From assembly GCF_030815125.1 (NCBI RefSeq), contig NZ_JAUSWH010000016.1:62001-126000 (forward strand): 64,000 nucleotides of DNA, given 5' to 3'. This DNA is from Allorhizobium paknamense. Lineage in GTDB: Bacteria; Pseudomonadota; Alphaproteobacteria; Rhizobiales; Rhizobiaceae. Under the pieces are notes generated by a model. It did no database searches and was not told the DNA's origin. It was given only the letters and a program-made list of their open reading frames with translations. Shown here piece after piece: positions 10,701-19,600 of this stretch (the first letter of the stretch is position 1; each line of letters opens with the position of its first letter). The position numbers and the translations under genes are program-made.

Positions 10701-13700
10701 TGCGGCTGGCCTTGCCGGATGACAGGGCGGCTGTGGAGATGGAGGTGCAGGATACGGTCTGGCTCCAGCCGCTTGTGGTGGCGCATGCCGAAGACGTCTC
10801 GATCACGCTGTCGCCTCTGCCAGCGGGTGAGCCGCAGAGGCTTTTTGCCTTTGCGGTCGTCAGCGGTGCGAAAGATCAACCGCGCCTTCATTGTGAGGGT
10901 AAGGTCGCCCTTCAGCCGCAGGTCTCATGGCCGGTTCCCGATCTTGCCGCGCTTGAGCGGGATGTCAGTGCAGGAAGGATGGAGGCGGATGCGCTCTATG
11001 CCGGTTTTGCCGCTGCTGGAGTGGACTATGGCGCAGCCCATCGCGGGCTGGAAAGCATCTCCTTCGGTCATGGGCAATGCCTTGCCCGGCTTGCCCTGCC
11101 TGCTTCAGTGGAAGCGGATCGCGATGCCTTCGTGCTGCATCCGAGCCTGCTGGACAGCGCGCTTCAGGCATGCATCGGTCTGGTCGCGGACCTCTCGGGA
11201 ACCGGGCGGCAGGTATCTCTGCCCTTTGCGCTGGACGCCCTGCGCGTTCTCGGCCCGTGTTCGAGGAAGATGTCTGCCTTCATCCGGCCCCAGCCGGGCC
11301 CGACCGGCAAGTTCGTCAAGCTGGACATCGACCTCCTCGATCAGGAGGGCCATCCTCGCGCCCAGTTGCGGGGCCTTGCCTTCCGGCCTCTGCCGCCGTC
11401 GGGCGATACGGCTCCCGGCGCCTCTGAAGACGGGGTGATGCTGGCGGTCCCTGTCTGGGTGCCGCATGCCGCGCCAACCTCTGCAGAGGCGCCTCAGTTG
11501 GCGGAGCATCATGTGATCCTTTGCGGCGCACACGCTTCCAAGGCCGCCGATCTAGAGCGGGCTTTGCCGGGCAGCCTGTGCCAGAGGCTCGACGTTTCAG
11601 GTGCAGCCCATCTGGCGGAGGCCTATGCGGATGCCGCGCTCGGACTTTTTGAGCATATCCGCACCATTTTGAAATCAAAGCCACGCGGCCAGGTTCTGGT
11701 GCAGCTTGTGCTTGCCGATGAGCCCGAGCAGGCGGTGCTGATGGGGCTTTCCGGTCTGTTGAAGACGGCGGCTCTCGAAAATCCGCTGCTGATCGGCCAG
11801 ATCATCGTTACGGAGCCGGACACAGGGGCGTCGCATCTCGCGCAGCAACTGGCGGAAAGCCGCAAAACGCCATCGCAAACGCTTTTGCGGTACCGGAGCG
11901 GGGTACGCCAAGCGCTCGTCTGGCAGGAAAGGCAGGCCCCGTCATCGATGATCGCCTTCAAGGATCACGGTGTCTATCTGATCACGGGCGGTCTCGGCGG
12001 TCTCGGCCTGATCTTCGCAAAGGACATCCTGCGGCAAAGCGGGCAGGCCCGCCTGATCCTGACGGGGCGTTCTCCGCTGACCGAGGCAGGACGGCAAACC
12101 ATGCAGGCGCTGTCGTCCCGTGTGGGCGCGGTGGAATACCGGCAGCTTGACCTGACCGATGGCGTAGCGGTTGCGGAGTTGATCCGCGCCGTCGAAAAAA
12201 GCCATGGCCGCCTCAATGGCATCCTTCACTGCGCTGGCATGGTGTCGGACCGGATGCTGCTGACCAAGACAGCGGAGGAATTCCGCCGCGTGCTGGCCCC
12301 GAAGATTGCGGGGAGCTGGCATCTGGATCAGGCGATCCGTCATCTCGATCTGGATTTCCTGGTGTTCTTCTCCTCGCAGGTCTCGGTGATCGGCAGTCTC
12401 GGTCAGGCCGATTACGCTGCCGCCAACGGTTTCATGGACGGGTTTGCCGCCTATCGAAACCAACTCGCCGCCAGCGGCAAGCGGCGGGGTCACGCGCTCT
12501 CGATCAACTGGCCGCTCTGGCAGGAGGGAGGCATGCGGCTGGATGAGGAAAGCCAGCAGCGTCTGCGTGAGGCAACCGGCATGCGCGCCCTGAACACGGA
12601 ACAGGGTCTCAGCGCTTTCCAGCAGAGTCTGGCGCTTGCTGAAGCCCAGGTGCGGGTGATGGAGGGAGACCTGCGCAAGATGCGAGGCCTTTTGCAGTGT
12701 GAGACCTCAGAAATCTCTCAGAGAGAGGAAACGCCTATGCACCAACAGCAAGCGAACGCACAGGCCACGGGGTCGGCAGACCCCGATATGCTCAAGGACA
12801 AGATCGAGGATTTCCTGCGCCGCAAGCTCTCGCAACTGTTGAAGCTTCCGGTCAGCCGTATCGATACCCGTGCTCCATTGGAGGACTACGGCATCGACTC
12901 GATCCTGTCGGTCAATCTCACCAATGAGCTGGAAAAGAGTTTCGGCAAGCTGTCGAAGACGTTGCTGTTCGAATATCAGAACCTCGCCGATCTGGCGGAT
13001 TATTTCCTCGCCAGCCATCACGAAACGCTCATCACGCTGTTTGCGCCCGCTGCGGTACCAGCGGCACCTGCTCCTGTGTCTCGGGCGGTCATCAGCCAGT
13101 CAAGGCCCGTTGCGTCCAACCCGGTTTCTCCAGCGCCTCAGCCGGTTCAGGACAGCACATCCCTGCGCGGCTTCCGCGGACTCGATGAACCCATTGCCAT
13201 CATCGGCCTCAGTGGACGCTATCCGCAGTCGCGCGATCTCGGCGATTACTGGAAAAACCTGCGGGAGGGCCGCGACTGCATTACCGAGATCCCGCCATCG
13301 CGGTGGAACTGGCGGGACTATTTCACCGAAGATCGCTCGAAGACCGGCCACCATTTCAGCAAATGGGGCGGGTTTATCGAAGGCGTCGATGAGTTCGATC
13401 CATTCTTCTTCAACATGTCGCCGCGCGAGGCTGAATATACCGATCCGCAGGAACGGCTGTTTCTCCAGCACGCCTGGATGGCCATGGAGGATGCGGGCTA
13501 TACCCGCGCAGGCTTGCAGGCTGCCGACGATCCGGATCAGGCGGGAGAAGTCGGCGTCTATGTTGGGGTGATGTATGGCGAATACCAGCTTTTTGGCGCT
13601 GAAGCTTCGCTTCGCGGGCAGCGCATGGGCTTTGCCGGAAGCCTGGCCAGCATTGCCAATCGCGTCTCCTATGTGCTGAACCTGCGCGGACCCAGCATGA

Positions 13701-16663
13701 CGCTGGATACCATGTGCTCCTCCTCGCTGACGGCCATTCACCTTGCCTGCCAGGACCTGAAACTTGGACGCACCAGCCTTGCGATTGCGGGCGGTGTCAA
13801 TGTCACCATCCATCCCAATAAATATCTGATGCTCAGCGCCGGACAGTTCATTTCCGGCGACGGGCGCTGCCAGAGCTTCGGGGAAGGCGGCGATGGCTAT
13901 ATTCCCGGCGAAGGTGTCGGGGCCGTGGTGCTGAAGCGGCTTTCGCAGGCTGAGCGCGATGGCGATGTCATTCACGGCGTCATCCGCGCCAGCACGCTCA
14001 ATCACGGCGGCAAGACCAATGGTTACACCGTTCCCAATCCGCAGGCCCAGGCGGCGGCGGTGCGTCGGGCGCTTAAGGAAGCGGGGGTCGATCCACGCCA
14101 TATCAGCTATGTCGAGGCGCACGGCACCGGCACGAAGCTTGGCGACCCCATCGAGATTGCCGGTCTGACCAAGGCCTTTGGAGAAAAGACCGGCGATACC
14201 GGCTTCTGCTTCATCGGCTCGGTCAAATCCAATATCGGCCATGCGGAATCGGCGGCGGGCATTGCCGGGCTCACGAAAATCCTGCTGCAGATGAAGCACG
14301 GGCAAATCGTGCCCTCGCTGCATTCGGCGGTGCTGAACCCGAATATCGAGTTCGGCCGTACGCCCTTCGTCGTCAACCAGGAGCTTCGCCCCTGGGATCA
14401 TCCGGTTGTCGATGGCCGCAGCATTCCCCGTCTGGCAGGGCTCTCCTCCTTCGGGGCTGGTGGATCGAATGCCCATCTGATCATCGAGGAGTATCGGCAG
14501 GAAGACGTGCAACAGCCAGCGAGCATCGCGGAGCCTCCGGCTGCCATTGTGTTGTCGGCGAAAAACCCGGATCGGCTCAGGGAGAGGGTGGAAAGCCTCC
14601 TCGCCTTCCTCAACCAGAATCCCGAGGCTGACCTGACCCGGATCGCCTATACGCTCCAGGTCGGACGCGAACCGATGGAAGAGCGCCTTGGTCTTCTCGT
14701 TTCCTCCCGGTCCGAGCTTGTCGAAAGGCTTGGCGCCTGGCTCTCGGGCCATGATCAGATCGACGATCTCTGGCAGGGGCAGGCACGCAAGAGCGACGAT
14801 ACCATTGCCATGTTCGCCGGGGATGCCGATCTGCGTGAGACCATCGGCAGATGGATCGCCCAAAGGAAATATCCGAGACTGCTCGACCTTTGGGTGCGCG
14901 GCCTCAACCCGGATTGGGCAGCCCTTCATGGCGACGAGCGCCCACGCCGCATCAGCCTTCCCGCCTATTCCTTCGCCCGTGATCGCTATTGGATACCGGC
15001 AAGCAGCGGAGAGGCGCCAGTTGCCGAGCCAGCGCCGGCTCCTCTTGCAAACCCTGTCGCGGCAGCACGGGAACCGGCCCAACAGGCGAGAACGATCGAG
15101 CCGCCGGTCTGGGATGAGATGACCTATCGCCCTGTCTGGGTGGATGCGCCTCAACGGCTCTCTGCCCGCCAGGGGTCCGGATGGTCGCGCATTCTGCTCG
15201 TTCAGCCGGACGGAACCGGCCTGCTGGCATCGGATCTGCTCGCTGCCCTTGAAAGGCGGGCGCCGGGGGCGCAGACGGTGCGGCTGTGGCTTGGCGCGAA
15301 AACGGAGCGGCAGTCCGAAACGGAATGGTCGTGCAATGCCGATGATCCCAGGGGCTTCACGGATATCTTCAACCAACAGCCCGCACCCGATTGCGTGATT
15401 TTCCTGGCGACGTCCAAGGGGCGTTCGCCGTTGGCCGGTGGTCTTGCGGTCGATGAAGCGGCCCGCCACGAGTTGCGCTTCCTGAAGCTCGCCAAGGCCC
15501 TGCAACAGCAGGCCTCGGCGGGGAAGGACGTGGAGTGCTTCATCGTTACCGCCGATACACGCCAGCCGGACGGAAAACCCGTTTCTTCCGAAGGCGCCGG
15601 CCTTGCGGGACTGGGCTATGCGCTTGCCCAGGGGGAACGGCGTTTCAAGGTGCGCAGCATCGATGTCGCGCTCCAGGATCTGGCGGAGGTGGCAAGCCGC
15701 CGAACGCTCATCGATGCGATCCTCGATGAGCCGGCCTCCGACCGCGGCTCGCTCACCATGATCCGGGGCGGGCGGCGCTATCAGCAATCCTTCCTCAAAT
15801 GGCAATGGCCCTCCGGACCGCTTCTCACCTCTGGCCTGAGGCAGGGCGGTGTCTATCTGATCGCGGGCGGTGCCGGCACGGTCGGACAGATCCTGACCCG
15901 CCATCTCATGACACGCCACGGGGCAAGGGTGGTCTGGCTTGGCCGCTCACCGGGCCATGATCCGGCGCTTCGTGCAAAGCTTCGCGCGTTCGAAGGGCTC
16001 GGCACGCCGCCGCTTTATGTCGAGGCCGATGTCACGCAGATGGCCTCGCTCGAGGAGGCGCTGCGTCGCGTCAAGCAGACCTATCCCGTTCTGAACGGTG
16101 CGATCTTCTCCAGCCTTGTCTTCCACCCGGAAAATTCCATTGCCGCGACCACCGAGCAGGCTTTCCGGGACATATTGGCGGTCAAGATCAACGGCGCCTT
16201 GAATTTCCAGCAGGCTTTGCAGCGGGAAGATCTGGATTTTCTCTGCCATTTCTCCTCGGTGCAGGCTTTCTCCTTCCTGTCTGCCAAGGACAGCGTCGGC
16301 TATGCAAGCGGCATCACCTTTGCAGATGCCATTGCCCAGGCTGGGCGTGCGCAGAGCCGTTTTCCCATCGGCACCATCAATTGGGGTTACTGGGCGGCCA
16401 CTATTCGCAACACGCCGCTGGAAGCGGCGCTCGCCTCACGTTTCGCGCTGATCGAGGATCAGCCCGGCATGCAGTTCTTTGATCAATTCATCAGTCAGTT
16501 GCGGGAGGGTGGTGCAGACCGGCTTCTCTTCATGCCCGCCTCCGAGGCGCTCAGAACCATGATGGGCATGCGTGAAAGTGAAATCAGCACGATCGCGGCG
16601 GGTAAAAACCCGTCTCTCTTTGCCCGTTTGAAGGAAGACTATCATGACCAAGCATCCCTCTGA
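1775..16663 (+). CDS. trans-AT polyketide synthase (4962 aa) with embedded flavin monooxygenase
   Basis: Giant assembly-line protein with no AT domain. Domains by rough residue: helical docking segment 1-50; KR 85-525 (NADPH loop TGGAGGLG at 283, Tyr423); ACP, Ser584. KS 665-1090 (Cys830, His965, His1007); class B flavin monooxygenase 1300-1770; SAM methyltransferase 1810-2165 with LEIGAGTGG; ACP, Ser2224. KS 2322-2745 (Cys2485, His2620, His2660); DH 2925-3200 with intact HxxxGxxxxP (His2955) and DSALQ (Asp3127); KR 3225-3635; ACP, Ser3709. KS 3800-4235 (Cys3981, His4116, His4156); KR 4449-4936. The protein stops after this KR, and the matching MT-ACP is in the next gene, which overlaps by 20 nt. 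No strong ribosome binding site precedes the ATG. The methyltransferases have NVLHAT and LLNEL, fitting the His-Glu dyad of PKS C-methyltransferases, but O-methylation is not excluded. Confidence 0.96.
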   Translation: MTINVLDIDAFVSEVTSKNLSREDIIRLFETFSDVEKEAILDRIRENLPVDGPQSTDGTQADGEEPLVFQEGWREVAKVAATGLAEATTGRWIVLREEQEALRLMGLSQECLHVVPGERVGQLSQNVHTCPLDDPDALKGLLSRLIGRSGQPVSLVYTWSRGKGEAGFYRIFSVFKALLPLAQRISRVILMGDDGKDSVESCWEEAWIGFQRSVKLHFPATAISIVYSSDDRLDLAGLTALVDRHGVIRVRGTQISSLSLQSAHPARHQKPLALKQKGAYLITGGAGGLGLVFARYLARHFQARLVLLGRRPQSDAIRAEIKALRALGATDVRYEAVDVCDEPALAALASRLPFSLSGILHAAGVQSSTPFFERTVEDVRAVMDCKTRGTQVLDKVFGQQPLDFVCYFSSSAALLGDLGSCDYAAANRFLMRYGAFRAVTGQANGKSLVINWPLWSEEEGGMAGRDAQQTAFYLKSSGQVALYGRDALPLWCDLLHSDLSQALVMAGDKTRIEAMLQRIYAAGDDIQEDGSPSPATVPQHNAAPQQTIEAQVRADLRSLIVEGYHIPPERLEDEVHLAEYGLDSLNLTRLAQTLAAHFSVPFTPALFFSHITVAQLTAYLVDKHGSHLAALYRPATPAPASLDAAASRVSLPQTEPVPAEEAVPADDPVAIIGMSGRFPEADTVDEFWSILREGRDVITDIPRSRWNWRDYYVAPGHVDNRITTNKGGFLRDIERFDALFFDVSPREAQLMDPAQRLLLMEAYRAIENAGFSPQALRGSNTAVFVGMEESQYELMHGWGGITTGGASMIASRLSYFLDFHGPCIATNTACSSGLVAFHQAVTALRQGECDMALVAGVSLSLSPESYVTMSAAGMLSPSGQCRSFGAEADGIGIGEAVVVLVLTRLSAALAENAPVQGLVRASGVNFDGRTNGVTAPNGRAQQRLIERLYGENGIDIDAIGHIVTHGTGTRLGDPVEVIALTEAFNTLAKTSRSRRAALTSCKSNIGHTMAASGLVGLVSLLQGLRHEQIPPSLHCETENPDLGLAGSGFHINKVLKSWPRQPGEQRLGAVSSFGRSGTNAHVVIADYAVSQTLAQPVSSHQNVAILVSATTQDRLRQKLRDFLRFVEALQEGHPEAGAMALTDIAYTLQVGRDAKSCRLGFVVDSMEALRDRLEALLEDGSALDAIADDPKKPLRKSAKVTSEEQRQRLDTLLAGRDLEGLVKLWEEGVDIDWQKLYRDGQPRRVSLPGYPFTGDVYRLRNAETMRISSTVDSQSLSKDRAGKVPAAAPLVQPDRPGQQPLVIIGGAGLFGICMGVFLKKANIPFRIIEKNEDVGGVWFVNRWPGCGCDIPMLAYAYSFAHFKGDMWAKQPEILAYLQEVARTHDLYPHISFKTRIEAAEWQEGAGEWRLTLDNGETASARYFIHAANEGLGHRPHMPKLPGLERFKGALMHTLECRAEDWEFKGRKIAIIGNGTTQIQLVEALQPLAEKLVVYARSPKYIYPRASYGRQTQERLSRDYDFWLKHRCEYLTGADDFYHVSNDPVALNPFHPDSQIRKYFSRELDDEWLRFYDWLRERDLVPDYSPGCSRPCMSHTYHRQIRAGNVALKTSPVTGITENGVETAEGHEDFDMILFATGYDLNDFKPRFAIHGRDHRDLAEEFAAFPKNYGGHFVSGFPNLLIASGANSGSNATSITAIYEESAALFVEIIRHCEERQIKAMEIKAEAVDRFRTFVSERNRTGSFSSGCSAWFQTSRGENAAIFPGTFAELKEWRRFDSNLFLMEERDGTAKRPSLSENQIHRTSSVTAVAQLEAQQASPAIGRMNDLAAEIMLAHLLATQLLTPDGPRLQAWMQGHRPVTFLDRWLEVSLDELSARGWLDAARRCAKSPRTLTELWQAWETHRQQLKDIPSLAAQMALMEACLKALPDILSGKRLATDVIFPNASLTLVEGIYRGNPIADYYNGVLAESLATLLDEHVREKPGQPLHLLEIGAGTGGTTAKLLPLLQSHAGAIADYCYTDLSKAFLKHAVQHYKPAFDKLTTALLDISRPLEGQAVPAGQFEIAIATNVLHATPDIRATLRHAKAALCEGGILLLNELSNWSLFNHLTFGLLDGWWLYRDEDIRLPGTPALSPETWRQLLTQEGFETVSFPATAAHRFGQQIIVARLGHRQMEATPPVSRAPTVTEQMLVDHVRGIIVEQLSSALEIGPSVIDEEASFADYGIDSILGVEFIQSVNRLLPVRLETTHLFDHASVEKLSAHILSIAGEVVRDELSGALAAQVPQALDPAGSKAEVRPPEAFKLMPPAEAKPERIAEPQVATQQGAIAIIGMSGRFAQSETLEAFWENLKKGRDLVSEVTRWDRRDCAGPDADPQTYCSRGSFIDTIDRFDAGFFRISPLEAMYMDPQQRLFLEECWTALEHAGYAGKGSDRLRCGVFAGCCRSDYADLFTDEPPPQAFWGNAGSVIPARISYYLNLQGPAISVDTACSSSLVSIHLACQSLWSGETEMALAGGVFLQFTPAYYQVSNRAGMLSPDGKCHAFDARANGFVPGEGVGVVVLKRLEDALNDGDTVHGVIIGSGTNQDGSTNGITAPSAQSQERLQRAVYDRFRIDPESIQLVEAHGTGTRLGDPVEFTALSQSFRHYTDKRQFCALGSVKSNIGHATMAAGVAGVLKLVLALKAGQIPPTLHFEEANPAIDFSESPFYPARQLADWPVPDGKPRRAAISSFGLSGTNAHMVIEQGPVPPDISPTAPAYLVVLSARSADQLATQAENLLAFCRASAKLSLNDLSHTLLIGRLHLTHRLGLIARNQAELIALLEQWIAHQDQPDGRIHAAILPEGKAREQVALKTYGNQCIDACRDTDDETAYLGHLASIADLYVQGYELNFRALFAPGSRRIPLPTYPFARERHWVEGSVTPEKATGAATLHPLLHWNTSDLGGVRFTSRFTGEEFFLKDHVIRGEKILPAVAYLEMVRAALRLALPDDRAAVEMEVQDTVWLQPLVVAHAEDVSITLSPLPAGEPQRLFAFAVVSGAKDQPRLHCEGKVALQPQVSWPVPDLAALERDVSAGRMEADALYAGFAAAGVDYGAAHRGLESISFGHGQCLARLALPASVEADRDAFVLHPSLLDSALQACIGLVADLSGTGRQVSLPFALDALRVLGPCSRKMSAFIRPQPGPTGKFVKLDIDLLDQEGHPRAQLRGLAFRPLPPSGDTAPGASEDGVMLAVPVWVPHAAPTSAEAPQLAEHHVILCGAHASKAADLERALPGSLCQRLDVSGAAHLAEAYADAALGLFEHIRTILKSKPRGQVLVQLVLADEPEQAVLMGLSGLLKTAALENPLLIGQIIVTEPDTGASHLAQQLAESRKTPSQTLLRYRSGVRQALVWQERQAPSSMIAFKDHGVYLITGGLGGLGLIFAKDILRQSGQARLILTGRSPLTEAGRQTMQALSSRVGAVEYRQLDLTDGVAVAELIRAVEKSHGRLNGILHCAGMVSDRMLLTKTAEEFRRVLAPKIAGSWHLDQAIRHLDLDFLVFFSSQVSVIGSLGQADYAAANGFMDGFAAYRNQLAASGKRRGHALSINWPLWQEGGMRLDEESQQRLREATGMRALNTEQGLSAFQQSLALAEAQVRVMEGDLRKMRGLLQCETSEISQREETPMHQQQANAQATGSADPDMLKDKIEDFLRRKLSQLLKLPVSRIDTRAPLEDYGIDSILSVNLTNELEKSFGKLSKTLLFEYQNLADLADYFLASHHETLITLFAPAAVPAAPAPVSRAVISQSRPVASNPVSPAPQPVQDSTSLRGFRGLDEPIAIIGLSGRYPQSRDLGDYWKNLREGRDCITEIPPSRWNWRDYFTEDRSKTGHHFSKWGGFIEGVDEFDPFFFNMSPREAEYTDPQERLFLQHAWMAMEDAGYTRAGLQAADDPDQAGEVGVYVGVMYGEYQLFGAEASLRGQRMGFAGSLASIANRVSYVLNLRGPSMTLDTMCSSSLTAIHLACQDLKLGRTSLAIAGGVNVTIHPNKYLMLSAGQFISGDGRCQSFGEGGDGYIPGEGVGAVVLKRLSQAERDGDVIHGVIRASTLNHGGKTNGYTVPNPQAQAAAVRRALKEAGVDPRHISYVEAHGTGTKLGDPIEIAGLTKAFGEKTGDTGFCFIGSVKSNIGHAESAAGIAGLTKILLQMKHGQIVPSLHSAVLNPNIEFGRTPFVVNQELRPWDHPVVDGRSIPRLAGLSSFGAGGSNAHLIIEEYRQEDVQQPASIAEPPAAIVLSAKNPDRLRERVESLLAFLNQNPEADLTRIAYTLQVGREPMEERLGLLVSSRSELVERLGAWLSGHDQIDDLWQGQARKSDDTIAMFAGDADLRETIGRWIAQRKYPRLLDLWVRGLNPDWAALHGDERPRRISLPAYSFARDRYWIPASSGEAPVAEPAPAPLANPVAAAREPAQQARTIEPPVWDEMTYRPVWVDAPQRLSARQGSGWSRILLVQPDGTGLLASDLLAALERRAPGAQTVRLWLGAKTERQSETEWSCNADDPRGFTDIFNQQPAPDCVIFLATSKGRSPLAGGLAVDEAARHELRFLKLAKALQQQASAGKDVECFIVTADTRQPDGKPVSSEGAGLAGLGYALAQGERRFKVRSIDVALQDLAEVASRRTLIDAILDEPASDRGSLTMIRGGRRYQQSFLKWQWPSGPLLTSGLRQGGVYLIAGGAGTVGQILTRHLMTRHGARVVWLGRSPGHDPALRAKLRAFEGLGTPPLYVEADVTQMASLEEALRRVKQTYPVLNGAIFSSLVFHPENSIAATTEQAFRDILAVKINGALNFQQALQREDLDFLCHFSSVQAFSFLSAKDSVGYASGITFADAIAQAGRAQSRFPIGTINWGYWAATIRNTPLEAALASRFALIEDQPGMQFFDQFISQLREGGADRLLFMPASEALRTMMGMRESEISTIAAGKNPSLFARLKEDYHDQASL

Positions 16664-19600
16664 GCTTCTTTCCAAGGCCAATCCGCTCGGTGACCTGGAT
16701 CGCTGGGCGGCAAAAGTCCTGCTGATGCAATTGCGAAAACTCGGCGCGTTCGGCGATGACGATGTCGAACCGCGCCGGGTGGACGACCTCAGGCGCAAGG
16801 CGGGCGTGCTTGATCACTATGCCCGCTGGTGGACTGAATGCTGCATGGATATCCTCGAAACGGCAGGCCTCGTGCGCCATGAGGGTGATGAGGTGCAGCG
16901 GCACGGAATGGAGCCCTTCGATGATCGGGCGGTGGCGGCGGGATGGGAGGCGCGCAAGGCGCTTTATCTCGAAGAGCCCCAGGCCCGCGCCGTCGTCATG
17001 CTCCTGGATGAATGCCTGCAGCATCTGCCGGATATCCTGCGCGGCAAGGTCGCGGCGACCGACATCATTTTTCCCAATGCCTCGCTCAAGAAGGTGGAAG
17101 GCATCTACAAAAACAATGAACGGTCCGATTATTTCAACCTGAAGCTTGCCGAGGCCGCCAGAACCTATCTCGGCCTGCTGCTGGCGGAACGGCCCGATAC
17201 CCGCATCCGCATTCTCGAAATCGGTGCTGGCACCGGCGGCACCACGGCCACCGTCTTGCCGCAGTTCGACGCCTTCAAGGCTCACATCGGCGAATATTGC
17301 TATACCGATGTGTCCAACGCCTTCCTCATTCATGGCCGCATGGAATATGGCAGGGACCGGCCCTTCCTGACGACACGGTTGCTGAATGTCGAGGAGCCTC
17401 CGGCGGCTCAAGGCGCGGAGCTTGGCGTTTACGACATGGTGATTGCCACCAATGTTCTGCATGCCACGAAGAATATTCGCGAGACATTGCGCAATACCAA
17501 GGCGCTTTTGAAGAAGAACGGCATTCTGCTTCTCAACGAATTGATCGAGAAAACGGCGATCGGCACCCTGACCTTCGGCCTGCTCGACGGCTGGTGGCGT
17601 TATGAAGATGACGCCCTGCGCATTCCCGGCTCGCCCCTTTTGAGCGTGGCGGGCTGGAAGAGCGCCCTGAGCGAGGAAGGCTTTGGCGCGATTTTCATTC
17701 CGGAGGAAAAGGCAGAGCGGCTGGGGCAGCAGGTGCTGGTTGCCGAAAGCGATGGTGTCATCCGGCAAAAGATCGCAACGGCCATGCCAGCGACCGCTCC
17801 GGCTGCACCGCAGGCCCGTCCGCAGACAGTTCAACAGCCTGCAGCGGCCAAGGAGCGGGTGAAGGCCGCGAGCGGCCCTTCGAAGCGGGATGTCGAGGCC
17901 CGGGTGCTTGCCGCGCTCGCCGATGCGCTGAAAGTGGCGGAAGACCAGTTAAAGGCCGATGTTCCCTTTGCCGATTATGGCGTGGATTCCATTCTCGGGG
18001 TTACTTTCGTCAACAGCCTGCAGCAAAACCTCGGCATTGAGCTGAACGCCGCCATCATCTTCGACCATTCCACCGTCGAACGGCTGTCGAAATATCTGCT
18101 GCAACAGCACCGCGCCGAGATCGAGGCGCTGTTTACCACGCCGCAAGAGCCCGAAAGCTCGCTGGAAACCATGACCGCAGAACTGGCTTTTGTGGAGCAG
18201 GCTGTTCCGGCGACTGTCAAAGCGGAACCTGTCATCGCGGTCTCGCCGCCGCCTGTTCCGGCGAAGGCCGACGATATTGCGGTGATCGGCATGGCGGGGC
18301 AATTTCCCGAGGCCGAGGATGTCGAGCGGTTCTGGCACAATCTCATCACCGGGGTTGATGGCGTCGTTGAACTGCCGGAGGACTATCTCGACCGCGAACG
18401 CTATTTTGACAAAATACGGCAGCCGGGAAAGACGTATTGCCAATGGGGCGGCATTCTGCGGCAAAGGGCGGCCTTCGATCCGCTGTTCTTCGCGCTGTCC
18501 CCCCGCGAGGCGGAATCGATGAACCCGCATCAGCGGTTGGTTCTGCAGGAAAGCTGGAAGGCGCTGGAGGATGCCGGATATAATCCCAAGGCGCTGTCCG
18601 ACCAGCAGGTCGGCATGTTCATCGGCGCGGAGCCGATCCGCTACGCCTCGAAGAATTTTACCGGCGCTTCCGAGGCGCTGGTCGCCTCGCGGCTTTCCTA
18701 TTCTCTGAACCTCAAGGGTCCGGCGCTGGTGGTCAATACCGGCTGTTCGTCATCCGCCGTGGCCCTGCATCTGGCCTGCGAGAGCCTGCGCAGTGGCGAA
18801 ACCGATCTGGCGCTGGCCGGTGGGGTGCATGCCGGGCTCGACCATCTGGCGCTGGTCAGCACGTCGGAGATTGAAATGCTTTCGCCGCGTGGCCGCTGCC
18901 ATACGCTGGATGCCTCCGGCGACGGCACGGTGCTGTCGGAAGGCGTGGGCATGGTGGTGCTGAAACGGCTGGGCGACGCCATTGCCGACCGCGACCATGT
19001 TTACGGCGTGATCAAGGCCTCCGGCACCAATCAGGATGGCGCCAGCAACGGCATCACCGCACCTAACGGTGCGGCGCAGGAAGAACTGATCACCCGCGTC
19101 TATCGCCGTTTCGACATCGATCCCGCCGAGATCGACTATGTAGAATTGCATGGCACCGGCACACGGCTCGGCGATCCGGTGGAGGCCAATGCGCTGGTGC
19201 GCGCCTTCAAGGCCTTTACCGATGCTGAGGCCTATTGCGGTTTTGGCAGCGCCAAGTCCCATATCGGTCACACCTCCGCCGCCGCTGGCGTCATCGGTTT
19301 GATCAAGGTGCTCCTGTCGATGCGGCACCAGCAATTGCCAGGGCTGCTGCATTTCAAGGATCTCAATCCGCTGATCGACCTCAAGGGATCCGCCTTCCAT
19401 GTGGTTACGGAAAACCGGCCATGGCGGAGGGGCATGGGCAAGCGCCGCATGGCCGCGCTCAATTCCTTTGGCCATAGCGGCACCAATGCGCATTTCGTCA
19501 TCGCCGATTATCCCGAGCCACCGGTAGAGGATGCGAAAGGACCTTTCCTTGTGCCGCTGTCGGCGGCAAGCGCTGGGCAGTTGAAGGCCTATGCCGCAAA

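Noticed and set aside
15830..16580. KR with SVGYASGITFAD instead of the usual YAAAN, taken as a possibly dead ketoreductase
   Set aside because: Catalytic Ser and Tyr and the NADPH loop are present, and this variant end is usual for KRs paired with methyltransferases in trans-AT PKSs.
16644..16663. Sequencing frameshift separating one even larger PKS gene
   Set aside because: The second gene has its own well-placed ribosome binding site and a plausible start, so overlapping genes are the simpler reading; it is listed as worth checking against reads.
18735..18755. Non-canonical KS active site (NTGCSSS) as a sign of a non-elongating KS
   Set aside because: The Cys and both catalytic His residues are present; Ala to Gly before the Cys is a minor change.
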